A DNA stretch of 64,000 bases from Glaciecola sp947496235 (GTDB lineage Bacteria > Pseudomonadota > Gammaproteobacteria > Enterobacterales > Alteromonadaceae): the NCBI RefSeq assembly GCF_050306235.1, contig NZ_JBLWFH010000006.1, forward strand, positions 227,869 to 291,868. The letters are read 5' to 3'. Under the pieces are notes generated by a model. That model did not search any database. It had not been told where the DNA came from and worked only from the letters and a program-made list of their open reading frames with translations. Below, in pieces: positions 53,974 to 63,847 of this stretch. A program made the translations under genes and the position numbers. Position 1 is the first letter of the stretch. The number at the start of each line of letters is the position of its first letter.

Positions 53974-55245
53974 ATGAAGCAAATCGTTATTTTATTCTTC
54001 TTAGCGCTAAGTTTTACTTATTTCAGTGCCAAAGCCGCAACTCCCGAGCAAATTAAAATCGCAAAAACAGAGTATCCAACACAGATCCTATATAAACTTT
54101 GGCAGGACCATCAAAACGATCCCAATGCAGCACTAAGATTTTACAACACACTTGATCAAAAACACCTTATCGAGGTCAGTAGTGATGCTCCTAATACAGC
54201 CACCGTGACGTATTTTGCCAAGGGGAGTGAGGATACCGACTACATTATGCAATCAGGTGGTCCTGACTTTTATGGCTTGAGGTTCAAACAAATAGGTAAC
54301 ACTGACATTTATTTTTGTGTCCAAAAAATTCCAACTGATGCCTTTTTCACTTATGGCGTAAATGAATTTAAACGCAAAAAAGTGGAAGGAACGGAACAAC
54401 TATACCAAACCGATATGGCGCATATTTACGATGGAACGGTAATAGGGCCACAAGCACCTTTATCTAACTATATCGTTAATCATAAGAATGTGGCCAAAGG
54501 GATTATTAAGGAGGTCATCATCGAGAGTGAATACATGGATGAAAAGCGCAAGCTTGAAGTGTATTTGCCCGCTAACTATAACCCAGCGCATGCCCATAAC
54601 TTAGTTATTCAATTGGATGGACAAAACTTTTCAGCAGATGCAGAACAAGCTCCAGCTTGGCGAGGTTGGACGCCATTACCAACTATTTTAGATAACCTGA
54701 TCAATGAGGATAAAATTACACCCACTATTGCAGTGTTTGTTCACAATCAAGGTAATCGCTCAAAAGATCTGATTGATGATAGAATGGCAGATTTTATCGC
54801 CCTTGAGGTTTTGCCATGGGCAAAAAGTAATTTCAACGTTTCATCTGACAATAAACATATTGTGCTTTCAGGGCCAAGCCGAGCAGGGTTTACCGCTGCA
54901 TACACTGCGCTACGTCACTCAGAACTTATCGGTTCCGTGCTTTCTCAATCTGGTTCCTTTTATTACACCAAGTCTGACAAGTCGAATTGGCCTATTTATC
55001 CGGAATTTGAAGGTGTTTTAATTCCTGGTTATAAAGATGCTCCAACTCAAAATATCCAGTTTTATCTCGATGTTGGCTTGTATGATCTTGGTTTGGCCGC
55101 AGTAGGAACAAATCGTCGCTTGAAGGACATTCTTCAGCTTAAAGGCTACAAAGTTGAATATTACGAATATAAAGGTGGGCATTCTCATTTGGCCTGGCGT
55201 CATACACTCGCTAAGGGGTTGATTACGCTAATTGGTAACAAGTGA
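53974..55245 (+). CDS. Exported esterase, Fes/esterase-D-like
   Basis: The 423-residue protein has a signal peptide (about 1-22), an N-terminal beta domain (to about 180) like enterochelin esterase, and an alpha/beta hydrolase domain with VIQLDGQNF and nucleophile elbow SGPSRAGFTAAY, ending in GGHSHLAWR (catalytic His). Fes-type enzymes hydrolyse siderophore or acyl esters; being exported, this one would act in the periplasm. No siderophore genes are nearby. AAAAGGCGAG precedes the ATG. Confidence 0.82.
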   Translation: MKQIVILFFLALSFTYFSAKAATPEQIKIAKTEYPTQILYKLWQDHQNDPNAALRFYNTLDQKHLIEVSSDAPNTATVTYFAKGSEDTDYIMQSGGPDFYGLRFKQIGNTDIYFCVQKIPTDAFFTYGVNEFKRKKVEGTEQLYQTDMAHIYDGTVIGPQAPLSNYIVNHKNVAKGIIKEVIIESEYMDEKRKLEVYLPANYNPAHAHNLVIQLDGQNFSADAEQAPAWRGWTPLPTILDNLINEDKITPTIAVFVHNQGNRSKDLIDDRMADFIALEVLPWAKSNFNVSSDNKHIVLSGPSRAGFTAAYTALRHSELIGSVLSQSGSFYYTKSDKSNWPIYPEFEGVLIPGYKDAPTQNIQFYLDVGLYDLGLAAVGTNRRLKDILQLKGYKVEYYEYKGGHSHLAWRHTLAKGLITLIGNK

Positions 55246-55447
55246 TTTAGTAAGCATTAAAATGACGGATAAAATTGTCCATAAATTAAACTTTAGGTAG
55301 TTGTAAATCTGAATTAAGCGTGTAAATTTAAAAGTTGGTCGTTTGTTTATCAACAGTTCCTCGTCAAATATTTGAAGTTAACAACATGGAAAGTGAAGTT
55401 TACCTGAACAAACCTCAACCAAAGTTAATTACATAAGGAAATAAGGC

Positions 55448-55828
55448 ATGACCAGAGTAACTGGAATAGGAGGCGTTTTTATTAAAGCTAAAGCGCCCGA
55501 AGTATTGCAAAATTGGTATAAAACGCATCTTGGCATTGATGTACAAGTTTGGGGTGGAACATTCTTTAAATGGGTTGATAGTGAAGGCAAGCCCTACGCT
55601 GGCTCAACCGCGTGGATGGTTGGTAAAGGTGAGAACTTTGCACCTAGTGAATCCTCTTTTATGGTGAACTATCGAGTTGCGGATCTGAATCAATTATTGA
55701 GCGCGCTGCGCGCAGAAGGCTGCAATGTATTAGACGAAACCGACGAATCTGAATTCGGAAAATTCGGTTGGTTTATGGACCCTGAAGGAAACAAAGTAGA
55801 ACTTTGGGAGCCGCCTGTTGGCGAATAG
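55448..55828 (+). CDS. VOC (glyoxalase/bleomycin-resistance) family protein
   Basis: The 126-residue protein has IGGVFIKAKAPEVLQNWYKTHLG at the N-terminus and the closing WFMDPEGNKVELWEPP, the VOC metal-Glu strand. It has the vicinal-oxygen-chelate fold and probably binds a divalent metal; reaction unknown. RBS AAGGAAATAAGG precedes the ATG. Likely monocistronic. Confidence 0.87.
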   Translation: MTRVTGIGGVFIKAKAPEVLQNWYKTHLGIDVQVWGGTFFKWVDSEGKPYAGSTAWMVGKGENFAPSESSFMVNYRVADLNQLLSALRAEGCNVLDETDESEFGKFGWFMDPEGNKVELWEPPVGE

Positions 55829-55929
55829 AATTTGCCGACATTCAGCTATTTGAAGGCTAGAGAGTAATTAGCCATTGGTTAACACTTTAAAATAAGCTCA
55901 ACCGTTTTAATTGGAATGAAGTACTGATT

Positions 55930-58900
55930 ATGGAAAACCCGCAGAAGAAATATAAAGCTTTTATCAGTTATTCGCAAAAGGATAAACGTTGGGCTGCAAA
56001 AATTCATAGTTGGCTTGAGTCATACCGAGTGCCTGCTGGCGCTCTTATTCAAATCCAAAGCAATAGACGATTAGGCAAATTTTTCCGCGATGATGATGAA
56101 ATGTCAGCGTCATCGGATCTTGCATCAGCACTTAAAGAAGCCTTAATAAATTCAGAAAATTTAATAGTCATTTGTTCTCCTAATTCAGCAAAATCTGAGT
56201 GGGTGGATGCTGAAATTAGGCACTTTAGAGAAACCGGTAGAGCAGACAATATTTTCGCAATAATTGTTTCTGGTGAACCCAACTCTACGGACCCCAATAG
56301 CGAGTGTTTTCCACCAAGCTTACGTGCTTATGAAGAAGAAGAGGGCATTATGCCCATTGAGCCACTCGCCATTGATTTACTGAAAGATGGTAAAAGCAGG
56401 GCTTGTACGCGCTTGGCTGCTGGCCTGTTAAAAATTGACTTTGACGATTTATGGCGACGCGAACAGCGCAGAAAAACTAAACAATTAATAGGTTGGGCTT
56501 TATTAGTATTTTCCGTGCTAATGATTTATGCCGTGATTTTGGCTTACCAAACTCGCTTGTTTAATGGTGATAAGGCTCAGTTTTTTGGCCAAATGGCTGA
56601 GTTACAAAATGCTGCTGTAGATAGTGGCAATGATGAAGATAAAGGGCAATACGATAGAGCGCTTAGGTTTGGCGTTGTGGCCACAAGAGAAGGAATACTC
56701 GATCCAGTAACAAATAAGTCTCAAGATGAACTTGTTAAAACCTTGCATAGCATGCCGGATGCGATGCAATTAAATAGTCCTGATAGACTCATTGGGAATG
56801 TTGCGCTAAGCCATGGACGGACCAAACTCGCCATGGTAGAGCTCGACGTACAAGGCGACATACTGATAGTTGATCTTAACGATTTTAAAATAATTGAACG
56901 CATTACTCATGGATTAAGCGCGAAAATTCGGGGCGTCACCTGGCACCCGACGAGAAATTGGTTAGGTCTATTTGATGACGAAGGTGTTACTTACATCTTA
57001 GATTTAGATGCACGTAAAGTTATTTTTAAAACGCCATCAATAGGGCAAACAATTCTAACGACTTCCTTTTCCGACAACGGGCAATATTTGTTAATTCGAG
57101 GTTGGAGCTCATATCAAGTTTGGGAGCTGGCAACGGGTAAATTAGTTGACCGCTTATCAAACCCTAAATTTAGTAGTATGGACGTTGCTTGGGTTCCTTG
57201 GTCGACAAATATTGCAGTGTTGCCCATCTTAAAAGAGTATGGATCAAAACAGTCCCTAAGAATTCGTGATGTGGTTGAAAAAAAGGATCTTCTTACATTG
57301 GGTGGAGATGCTTCTTCAATAAGCACTTTTTCTTTACCACCTTCAGGCAAGGGCTTAATGATTCATGAACGCTTGGGTAACGAATATAGCGAATACGCTT
57401 ATAAAATAGCCTATGTTGATTTGCCCAGTGGCGAAAGGAAATTAGAAACTTCTGTCGATGATATTTATAATTTTTTGGGATTAGAAGCTAACGATAGGGG
57501 CGGTTTGGCCGGCATTGTATCCAAGGACAAAGAGCTACATTTTTATGAATTTACCTCAGGTAATAAGGTTAAACATTGGCAGGTTGATTTTGCTGATGGC
57601 AACGTCCCAGCGCTGTTGAGTCATACCGGAAGTAATGAATCTGTGTTGATTGGGTCTGAAAATGGCGTCATTCGGCTTTACAGTAAAATGTCCAATGATA
57701 AGCCTTTACTTAAAATTCAAGCCCATAACGGACAGGGCCTGAACAAGCTAATTCTCACCAATGCTCAAGACAAGCTTATATCACACGGCAGTGACGGTAA
57801 TGTTATGGTGTGGGACATAAAGGGTTACGATAATCTGGTCCATAAAGCACCACTGAATGGTATGGTGAATGGATTTATTAAAAGCTTACAATTCAATCAT
57901 AATAGGTCAGCTGTACTGGCATTAAATGAAGGTTCCATTGGTGTTATGGGGTTACCGGTAAAAACATCAGTGCCTGAAAGACTCATTCAACCTTTTGAAT
58001 CTAAATCATTGTTTACCTTGCCAACTCATATGCGTTCGCAATTTAAAATTCTTGATGGGTATTTTACCGACGACAAAAACAATGTGCGATTTATCGTAAA
58101 TAACGGTGAAATAATTGAGGTTCCCATCATTGGTGATAAAAAACTTTCTACTATTGAGCATATTCCAGAAGTAATTGATATTGCAAAAGCTAACACGGAC
58201 AAAGTTGTGATGGCGGTAGCGACCAAAGGTGGCGTTTATACTATTGATGGGGAAAATATAGCACTGTTAACGTCTTCAGATCCTGAAACCATACCCTACA
58301 CTAAAGTAGCCGTAAGTCCAGATGGTAAGTTTATAGCTGCGGGCACCGAAGATGGTCAAGTTAGGCTTTGGTCGCTGGCAAATCGCAATTTACTCAATAC
58401 GTTTAAGCTTGATTCAGCTAGCAACGTCAAACTCCTATCGTTTACCCCATCTTCACAATACTTATTTGTAGGTGGGCCAAGAAAGGGGGCAAAGCTATTT
58501 CATCTACCCGATGGTGATCCCGTCAATATTGATGCTGTAAATGAACGTTTTTGGACTATCGACTACATAACCTATTCGCCAAATGGTAAGCTCGCTTTGA
58601 TTCAGGGTTCTAACAATAACACCCTGGTTTTGCATGCCGAATATGGCATATTTGACCTAAATGAAAATCAATTACAGCCAGATGGTTGGCGTTTTGGTTC
58701 GTCGGAAAAAACGGCTTTTCTTAACGATGATCGCGTTATGTATATGATTCCGCAAGGAGAACAAAAGCTAGTTATTTGTTCTATCAGCAGTTTGGTGTGC
58801 TTGGCGCGCAAACACAATTTAAGATATTTTACATCTGGCGCTTTGTTTGATGACGATCAAGATATCATGATCGTAGATAATTTTGGTGGGTTATTATTTT

Positions 58901-59895
58901 GGAGTGTGGGTTGGTTAGTTGATGACAATGTCAGACAAAACCTGTGCTCTGGCATCATAGATCCAAATTTACTGATAGTAACTGATGAAGATGTCAGACA
59001 AGCACCTATGTTGGTGAATCATTTAGGTCAAAATGTGTGTGACATCAATGCTCCTTGGTATGAAAGATTTTTCTCGTCATCCAAACCAAAACCCTTCGTT
59101 TCTATTGCGGCACACACCCCTGATGATTATTTGAATTCAATTGAGAATTTTGCGACTGCAGATAATCCAACAAGTAAAATTTTGCGGCAATATCTTAGTG
59201 AGTTTGAATTTAAGGCTTTAGACAAAATAAATGGGTCTGCTGAGATAAGAGCACAATTACTTCAAGCAACGGGTTACATAGAAGGGATTGGTGTACCAAA
59301 AGATTTTGATAAAGCTGAGGAAATTCTAAAGGCACTGGTTAAGCAAGAGAATTCAATAGCGCAGTTTAATTTGGCTATGGCATTAACTCTCAAACAGGAT
59401 AAACGATCAGCAATTAATCCTGAAGAGCAGGAAATTCAAAAGTTAATAGCGGCATCTGCTCAACAAGGTTTTTGGGCGGCAAACCAATTTTTAGGGGTTA
59501 ACGCCTATCAAAATGAAAATTTTGACCAAGCCAGGAAGTATTTTAAACAGGCCGTCGAAAATGGTGATAAAAACTCCATGCATTGGCAAGCCTTGGTAGC
59601 AGAAGCTATAAATGACAAGCCTGAATTACCATCAATTAATGCTTGTGAGTTACATAGGCAAGCTGCTATAGCAGGTGCAGGGAAAAGTTTAATGCCTTTT
59701 TTGAAATGTATTGAATCAGGTGTATTAACGACAAAATTAACTCATCAGCAACTTATGGCAATGCTCAAATTTTACGGCTTTCAAGATAATGAACCAAAAG
59801 TTCGTCAACAGGCACAAAGTCTATTTTATAGGTATATAGATCCCTTGGTGATGACGCCAAAATTATTAAATGATGTTGTTGTATCTAAAGATTAG
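55930..59895 (+). CDS. TIR-transmembrane-WD40-Sel1 receptor-like protein
   Basis: The 1321-residue protein has four parts. Residues 7-135 are a TIR domain: KAFISYSQKDKRWA (box 1), FFRDDDE (53-57), and SEWVDAEI, whose Glu 95 lines up with the catalytic Glu of NAD-cleaving TIRs such as SARM1. Residues 187-207 are a single transmembrane helix. Residues about 270-1010 are degenerate WD40-type repeats (clearest VAVSPDGKFIAAGTEDGQVRLW near 793). Residues about 1110-1240 are Sel1-like repeats (GYIEGIGVPKDFDKAEEIL). The TIR end should be cytosolic and the repeats outside, assuming N-in. NADase activity and a sensing role are inferred. Confidence 0.88.
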   Translation: MENPQKKYKAFISYSQKDKRWAAKIHSWLESYRVPAGALIQIQSNRRLGKFFRDDDEMSASSDLASALKEALINSENLIVICSPNSAKSEWVDAEIRHFRETGRADNIFAIIVSGEPNSTDPNSECFPPSLRAYEEEEGIMPIEPLAIDLLKDGKSRACTRLAAGLLKIDFDDLWRREQRRKTKQLIGWALLVFSVLMIYAVILAYQTRLFNGDKAQFFGQMAELQNAAVDSGNDEDKGQYDRALRFGVVATREGILDPVTNKSQDELVKTLHSMPDAMQLNSPDRLIGNVALSHGRTKLAMVELDVQGDILIVDLNDFKIIERITHGLSAKIRGVTWHPTRNWLGLFDDEGVTYILDLDARKVIFKTPSIGQTILTTSFSDNGQYLLIRGWSSYQVWELATGKLVDRLSNPKFSSMDVAWVPWSTNIAVLPILKEYGSKQSLRIRDVVEKKDLLTLGGDASSISTFSLPPSGKGLMIHERLGNEYSEYAYKIAYVDLPSGERKLETSVDDIYNFLGLEANDRGGLAGIVSKDKELHFYEFTSGNKVKHWQVDFADGNVPALLSHTGSNESVLIGSENGVIRLYSKMSNDKPLLKIQAHNGQGLNKLILTNAQDKLISHGSDGNVMVWDIKGYDNLVHKAPLNGMVNGFIKSLQFNHNRSAVLALNEGSIGVMGLPVKTSVPERLIQPFESKSLFTLPTHMRSQFKILDGYFTDDKNNVRFIVNNGEIIEVPIIGDKKLSTIEHIPEVIDIAKANTDKVVMAVATKGGVYTIDGENIALLTSSDPETIPYTKVAVSPDGKFIAAGTEDGQVRLWSLANRNLLNTFKLDSASNVKLLSFTPSSQYLFVGGPRKGAKLFHLPDGDPVNIDAVNERFWTIDYITYSPNGKLALIQGSNNNTLVLHAEYGIFDLNENQLQPDGWRFGSSEKTAFLNDDRVMYMIPQGEQKLVICSISSLVCLARKHNLRYFTSGALFDDDQDIMIVDNFGGLLFWSVGWLVDDNVRQNLCSGIIDPNLLIVTDEDVRQAPMLVNHLGQNVCDINAPWYERFFSSSKPKPFVSIAAHTPDDYLNSIENFATADNPTSKILRQYLSEFEFKALDKINGSAEIRAQLLQATGYIEGIGVPKDFDKAEEILKALVKQENSIAQFNLAMALTLKQDKRSAINPEEQEIQKLIAASAQQGFWAANQFLGVNAYQNENFDQARKYFKQAVENGDKNSMHWQALVAEAINDKPELPSINACELHRQAAIAGAGKSLMPFLKCIESGVLTTKLTHQQLMAMLKFYGFQDNEPKVRQQAQSLFYRYIDPLVMTPKLLNDVVVSKD

Positions 59896-60030
59896 TTAAG
59901 CGGTTTTAACCACTTCATTTAGGAAATCTACTAAACGTTCTTAGGTGTTTGAAGTGGCAAGTTTCACTGTACTCATTTAATAAAGAAATAGAGAATTACT
60001 TAAATAGTTTCAACGTTAGGAAAATAACGA
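59896..60030 (+). other. TIR-ATPase intergenic region with inverted repeat
   Basis: It contains arms CCACTTCA (59910-59917) and TGAAGTGG (59950-59957), a possible terminator, and ends in CAACGTTAGG upstream of the ATPase start. No gene is seen. Confidence 0.4.
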
Positions 60031-60789
60031 ATGGATGCATTACCGTATTTACAAAAAGTAAAACTCAAACGAGAAAAAATCTTCTCTTTTGACGCTTATC
60101 TATTCTCTATACCTGCGGTACGAGAGCTTTATGAAATAGATTTTTCCAAAGAGGTCACGATTCTTGTTGGTGAAAATGGCTCGGGTAAATCAACTCTTTT
60201 AGAAGCAATTGCTGTAGCAATGGGATTTAACGCAGAGGGTGGGTCCAAAAACTTTAATTTCCAAACACGAAAAACGCATTCTGATTTATTTGAATACCTA
60301 TTGCTTTCAAAATCGTTTAAAAGGTATAAAGACGGCTTTTTCCTACGAGCCGAAAGTTTTTACAATGTCGCAACTAATATAGATGAGATGGATGAAGGGT
60401 TTTCTAAAACACCTATGCTGAAAGACTCTTATGGAGGAAAGTCTTTGCATCATCAATCTCACGGCGAGTCCTTTCTTGCACTTATGGTTAATAGGTTTGG
60501 CGGGAATGGGCTATACATTTTAGATGAACCGGAAGCTGCGTTGTCTCCATCACGGCAATTAGCTGTGTTAAGTAGGATGTATCAATTAATTGAACTGCAA
60601 TCTCAATTCATAATTGCTACACATTCTCCCATTCTAATGGCTTACCCAAATGCAAAAATATACCAAGTAAGCTCGAATGGTATTGAACCAGTCAAGTATG
60701 AAGAAACCGAACATTATGAAATAACTAGAGCTTTTTCAAATAACCCTCAACCCATGCTTAAAGAATTATTTAGAGAAGACAGTGTTTAA
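60031..60789 (+). CDS. ABC-type ATPase of the predicted COG3910 kind
   Basis: The 252-residue protein has Walker A VGENGSGKSTLLEAIA (about 47), the signature-like SHGESF, Walker B LYILDEPEAALSPSRQ and the H-loop IATHSPILM. It has no transmembrane segment and is of the soluble, SMC/ABC-like ATPase type without its own effector domain. Such genes sit in various accessory loci and some defence loci. It lies 135 bases after the TIR gene on the same strand; cooperation is speculative. Confidence 0.85.
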   Translation: MDALPYLQKVKLKREKIFSFDAYLFSIPAVRELYEIDFSKEVTILVGENGSGKSTLLEAIAVAMGFNAEGGSKNFNFQTRKTHSDLFEYLLLSKSFKRYKDGFFLRAESFYNVATNIDEMDEGFSKTPMLKDSYGGKSLHHQSHGESFLALMVNRFGGNGLYILDEPEAALSPSRQLAVLSRMYQLIELQSQFIIATHSPILMAYPNAKIYQVSSNGIEPVKYEETEHYEITRAFSNNPQPMLKELFREDSV

Positions 60790-60804
60790 AAATAGGAAAA
60801 TTCT

Positions 60805-61161
60805 GTGAAAAAGTACTTATTTTCGTTATTGATTTCTCTTTTTAGCATATCAGCGATAGCGAACACAGACAGTTTAGACGAAATAAATCACCTATTATCT
60901 TTTGTAGAAAATACTAATTGTAAGTATGAACGAAATGGCAAAATCCATACGGGTGCAGAGGCGGTTGAACATATTAAGAAAAAATATGATTACTACAAAG
61001 ATGATATTGTTACTGCGGAAGATTTTGTGAAATATGCCGCAACTAAAAGCAAGATGTCAGGAAAATTTTATTGGGTGCAATGTGATTCAAACTCTCGAAT
61101 TAAAAGCAAAGATTGGCTGTTAAGAGAATTACATCACTTTAGTCAAATAGACACAGATTAG
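60805..61161 (+). CDS. DUF5329-like exported protein
   Basis: The 118-residue protein has a signal peptide (about 1-19) and the pattern IN.LLSFVENTNCKYERNGKIHTGAEAVEHIKKKYDYY followed by TAEDFVKYAATKSKMSGKFYWVQC, which fits DUF5329. It is a small periplasmic protein with one likely disulfide (Cys in NTNC and WVQC). Function unknown. It lies 15 bases after the ATPase and is probably cotranscribed with it. Confidence 0.75.
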   Translation: MKKYLFSLLISLFSISAIANTDSLDEINHLLSFVENTNCKYERNGKIHTGAEAVEHIKKKYDYYKDDIVTAEDFVKYAATKSKMSGKFYWVQCDSNSRIKSKDWLLRELHHFSQIDTD

Positions 61162-61190
61162 GCCAGACTTTATTTATCAATCTGGCCAAG
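61158..61190. terminator. Bidirectional terminator between DUF5329 gene and rnhA
   Basis: Arms GGCCAGA (61161-61167) and TCTGGCC (61181-61187) enclose 13 AT-rich bases. It sits between two convergent genes. Confidence 0.7.
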
Positions 61191-61199
61191 AAATTCCCG

Positions 61200-61664
61200 T
61201 TAAGTTGGCTGGTAACCTTTGTCTTCTAGCAGATTACTTGCGCTTGCAGCGTCTCTTGCCAAGGTATCCACTTTTTCGTTGCCTGGGTTGCCTGAATGCC
61301 CCTTAACCCATCGCCAATCTATCTGGTGTTTATTGGCTACTAGATCCAATTTTTTCCACAGGTCTTCATTTTTGACTTTTTTCTTATCGGCTGTGCGCCA
61401 GTCGCGTTTTTTCCAGTTGTGAATCCATTTTTGAATGCCGTTTTTAACGTATTGGCTGTCGGTATACAAAGTAACATGGCAGGGCGATTTTAATGCGTTT
61501 AAACCTTCAATGACTGCTAGCAACTCCATGCGATTATTGGTGGTTAATTTAAACCCTTTGGCAATTGACTTTTCAGTACCTTTATATTCGAGTAATGCGC
61601 CAAAGCCGCCAGGACCTGGATTCCCCAAACATGATCCATCGGTATACATAACAACTTTTTTCAT
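61200..61664 (-). CDS. rnhA: Ribonuclease HI
   Basis: The 154-residue protein has the D-E-D-D active site: MYTDGSCLGNPGPGGFG (Asp), NNRMELLAVIEGL (Glu), LYTDSQYVKNGI (Asp) and the late VKGHSGNPGNEKVDTLARDA (His, Asp). It cleaves RNA in RNA-DNA hybrids. It is divergent from dnaQ, the classic gammaproteobacterial pairing, sharing an 84-base promoter region. Confidence 0.97.
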   Translation of the reverse strand: MKKVVMYTDGSCLGNPGPGGFGALLEYKGTEKSIAKGFKLTTNNRMELLAVIEGLNALKSPCHVTLYTDSQYVKNGIQKWIHNWKKRDWRTADKKKVKNEDLWKKLDLVANKHQIDWRWVKGHSGNPGNEKVDTLARDAASASNLLEDKGYQPT

Positions 61665-61748
61665 TTATTTAATTTCTTTCTCAACAAGCGGTTTTTTTAA
61701 ATTCTCATAAGAGTATACTTTGATAAAAACTCACAACAATAAAAAACT

Positions 61749-62459
61749 ATGAGACAAATAGTACTAGATACCGAAACAACCGGCATAGACCCCGCTGATG
61801 GCCACAGGATCATTGAAATTGGTTGCGTTGAACTGATTGACCGAAAATTAACCGGTAACACCTATCACCAATACATAAATCCCGATAGGGAAGTTGAAGA
61901 GGAGGCGATTCAGGTTCACGGTATAACCAATGAATTTTTAGAAGATAAGCCTAAATTTAACGCCATAGCAGACGAATTTATCGCTTTTATTGAAGGCGCT
62001 GAACTAGTCATTCATAACGCCGCGTTTGACGTAGGCTTTATGGATCATGAGTTTAGACTCTGTGGCAGAAATCTCCCCCTTACCAATGACATTTGTTCGG
62101 TATTGGATACGTTAGAATTAGCTCGCCAAATTCGCCCGGGTAAAAAGAATAGCCTAGATGCACTTTGTAAAGCCTATCATGTTGATAATAGTCATAGGAC
62201 GTATCACGGCGCATTGATGGATAGTGAGATTCTCGCCGAAGTTTACTTGTTTATGACAGGGGGCCAACGCAAATTAGGATTATCTGACGATGAATCATCC
62301 GATGGGCATCAACAAGAAGCCAAAATAACCAAACTTTCTTACCGTCCAAACTTAAAGGTTTTGCCTGCTTCTGCCGATGAACTAGCTATACATGAAGCAT
62401 ATTTAGATAGCATTGAAAAAAGTTCTAGCAAGGTTATTTGGCGTAGCGATAACCCATAA
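61749..62459 (+). CDS. dnaQ: DNA polymerase III epsilon subunit (proofreading exonuclease)
   Basis: The 236-residue DEDDh exonuclease has VLDTETTGIDPADGH (Asp, Glu), VIHNAAFDVGFMDHE (Asp) and YHGALMDSEILAEVYL (His, Asp). It is the 3'-5' proofreader of the replicase; the C-terminal part binds the polymerase alpha subunit. It overlaps the start of the downstream gene by 47 bases. Confidence 0.97.
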   Translation: MRQIVLDTETTGIDPADGHRIIEIGCVELIDRKLTGNTYHQYINPDREVEEEAIQVHGITNEFLEDKPKFNAIADEFIAFIEGAELVIHNAAFDVGFMDHEFRLCGRNLPLTNDICSVLDTLELARQIRPGKKNSLDALCKAYHVDNSHRTYHGALMDSEILAEVYLFMTGGQRKLGLSDDESSDGHQQEAKITKLSYRPNLKVLPASADELAIHEAYLDSIEKSSSKVIWRSDNP

Positions 62460-63801
62460 ATACATTTCCTATTTGTGCGCTTGTGTTTGGTTGTTTGCCA
62501 GCACAGGCGTGGCGCCGTTATGGGCAAATCAAGACGATTTATCCGCAGAAGAGGTGTTACGAAAAGTAACGCCTATCGATAGTCAATATCACAATAGTAT
62601 CCCACTTTTAAATAACAGGTTTAGAATCGACAGCGATGTTGCCGAAGTTACCTTAGTGTTTTTCCGTGATTATGGCTCAGCCCCTGTGGTATTAGTGCGC
62701 CCTGATGGTTCAAAGTTATATTTAGATAACGATAGTGTCGATGACAGTTACACCTGGTATGAAACAGATACATACGACATGATCGCGTTGAAAAATCCGA
62801 TGCCAGGTCCATGGCAAGCCGTAGGGCGCATTCTGCCTGAAAGTCGGGTCATGGTTATTGCTGATATTCAGTTAGAAACGGATCCAATTCCTAAGCTTAT
62901 TTTCTCCGGAGAAACGCTTAAAATGACCGCCAGATTAAGTAATGGCGGACAAAGCATTGATTTAAGCGAATTCAAAGATGTGGTTATCTTATCGGTGGAT
63001 TTCGCTAGCACTAACAATCCAAATTATGAAAACTTTGGCCTAGGAAGTCGCAATGTTGCGCGCTTTGAAGATAATGGCATGGGGTATGATGAAAAAAACA
63101 GTGACGGTGTTTTTACTGGACAATTTAATCTACAAATAGCGCCAGGTGAATGGCAGCCTATTATTTCAGTGCGAACACCTTTGTATTCAAGAGAAAAGGT
63201 CTTAAATAAAATCGTTTTACAAAAGAGTCCTTTGTTTGTTTCTCATGTTGCCAATGAAACTGAAACAGGATTTCATCAACTGACCGTAGATGGCGATCCT
63301 GAAGCCATCAGCATGGCGACTTTGCTTATTGACGGTAATGTCAAACATCCAACGGGTGAAATCTCACGATTTTCAGTCACTGAAATGACCGATGGAAAGA
63401 AAGTTATTGATATTGAAAACACAGATTATGGTACCTATAGAATTAACATGACGGTATTTGCGCAAAGTATGACAGGCAGAGACTTAGTGCTAACGTTGCC
63501 TGAATATAGTTTTGAAACTATAGCGCCACCGCCACCTCCCGAACCTGTCGAAGCAGAAGGCTCTGAAACAGAAGGCGAATTAGCTGTTGTGGAAAAAGAA
63601 ATCGAAGAAGAACCAAATTTTCTTGTGATTGGATTAATAATTAATTTTTCACTGATGCTAGTGGGGGGGGTAATCATATTTTTTATTGTTGATAAGCGTC
63701 GTAACCCAGACAATCCAATTCTGCAACGAATGAAAAATAAACTCGGAAAAATCAGCTTTAAATTTGGAAAAAAAGAGCAAACAACCGCTGAAAATGCCTA
63801 A
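62413..63801 (+). CDS. TIGR03503-like membrane-anchored protein
   Basis: The 462-residue protein has an N-terminal signal sequence, a long periplasmic beta-rich domain (about 45-365: EVTLVFFRDYGSAPVVLVRPDG), an acidic/Pro-rich linker and a C-terminal transmembrane helix (about 402-425) with a basic cytosolic tail. The layout and the dnaQ/tRNA-Asp neighbourhood match the TIGR03503 family of unknown function. The start is a TTG inside dnaQ; a later in-frame TTG near 62473 is less likely. Confidence 0.72.
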   Translation: MKKVLARLFGVAITHKYISYLCACVWLFASTGVAPLWANQDDLSAEEVLRKVTPIDSQYHNSIPLLNNRFRIDSDVAEVTLVFFRDYGSAPVVLVRPDGSKLYLDNDSVDDSYTWYETDTYDMIALKNPMPGPWQAVGRILPESRVMVIADIQLETDPIPKLIFSGETLKMTARLSNGGQSIDLSEFKDVVILSVDFASTNNPNYENFGLGSRNVARFEDNGMGYDEKNSDGVFTGQFNLQIAPGEWQPIISVRTPLYSREKVLNKIVLQKSPLFVSHVANETETGFHQLTVDGDPEAISMATLLIDGNVKHPTGEISRFSVTEMTDGKKVIDIENTDYGTYRINMTVFAQSMTGRDLVLTLPEYSFETIAPPPPPEPVEAEGSETEGELAVVEKEIEEEPNFLVIGLIINFSLMLVGGVIIFFIVDKRRNPDNPILQRMKNKLGKISFKFGKKEQTTAENA

Positions 63802-63847
63802 GTTTGGACAATAATTCGCCAAGTTCACCAAACTGTAAAAAAACAAG

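Noticed and set aside
55930..56500. Thoeris-type system around the TIR gene
   Set aside because: No ThsA-like SIR2/SLOG or macro-domain gene is adjacent, and the TIR is fused to a membrane helix and repeats rather than free-standing.
59904..60021. A sixth attC-like site between the TIR and ATPase genes (TTTTAAC ... CAACGTTAGG)
   Set aside because: The left and right halves pair only weakly and the left core is poor. The spacing is possible, but the simple inverted repeat CCACTTCA/TGAAGTGG explains the region as well.
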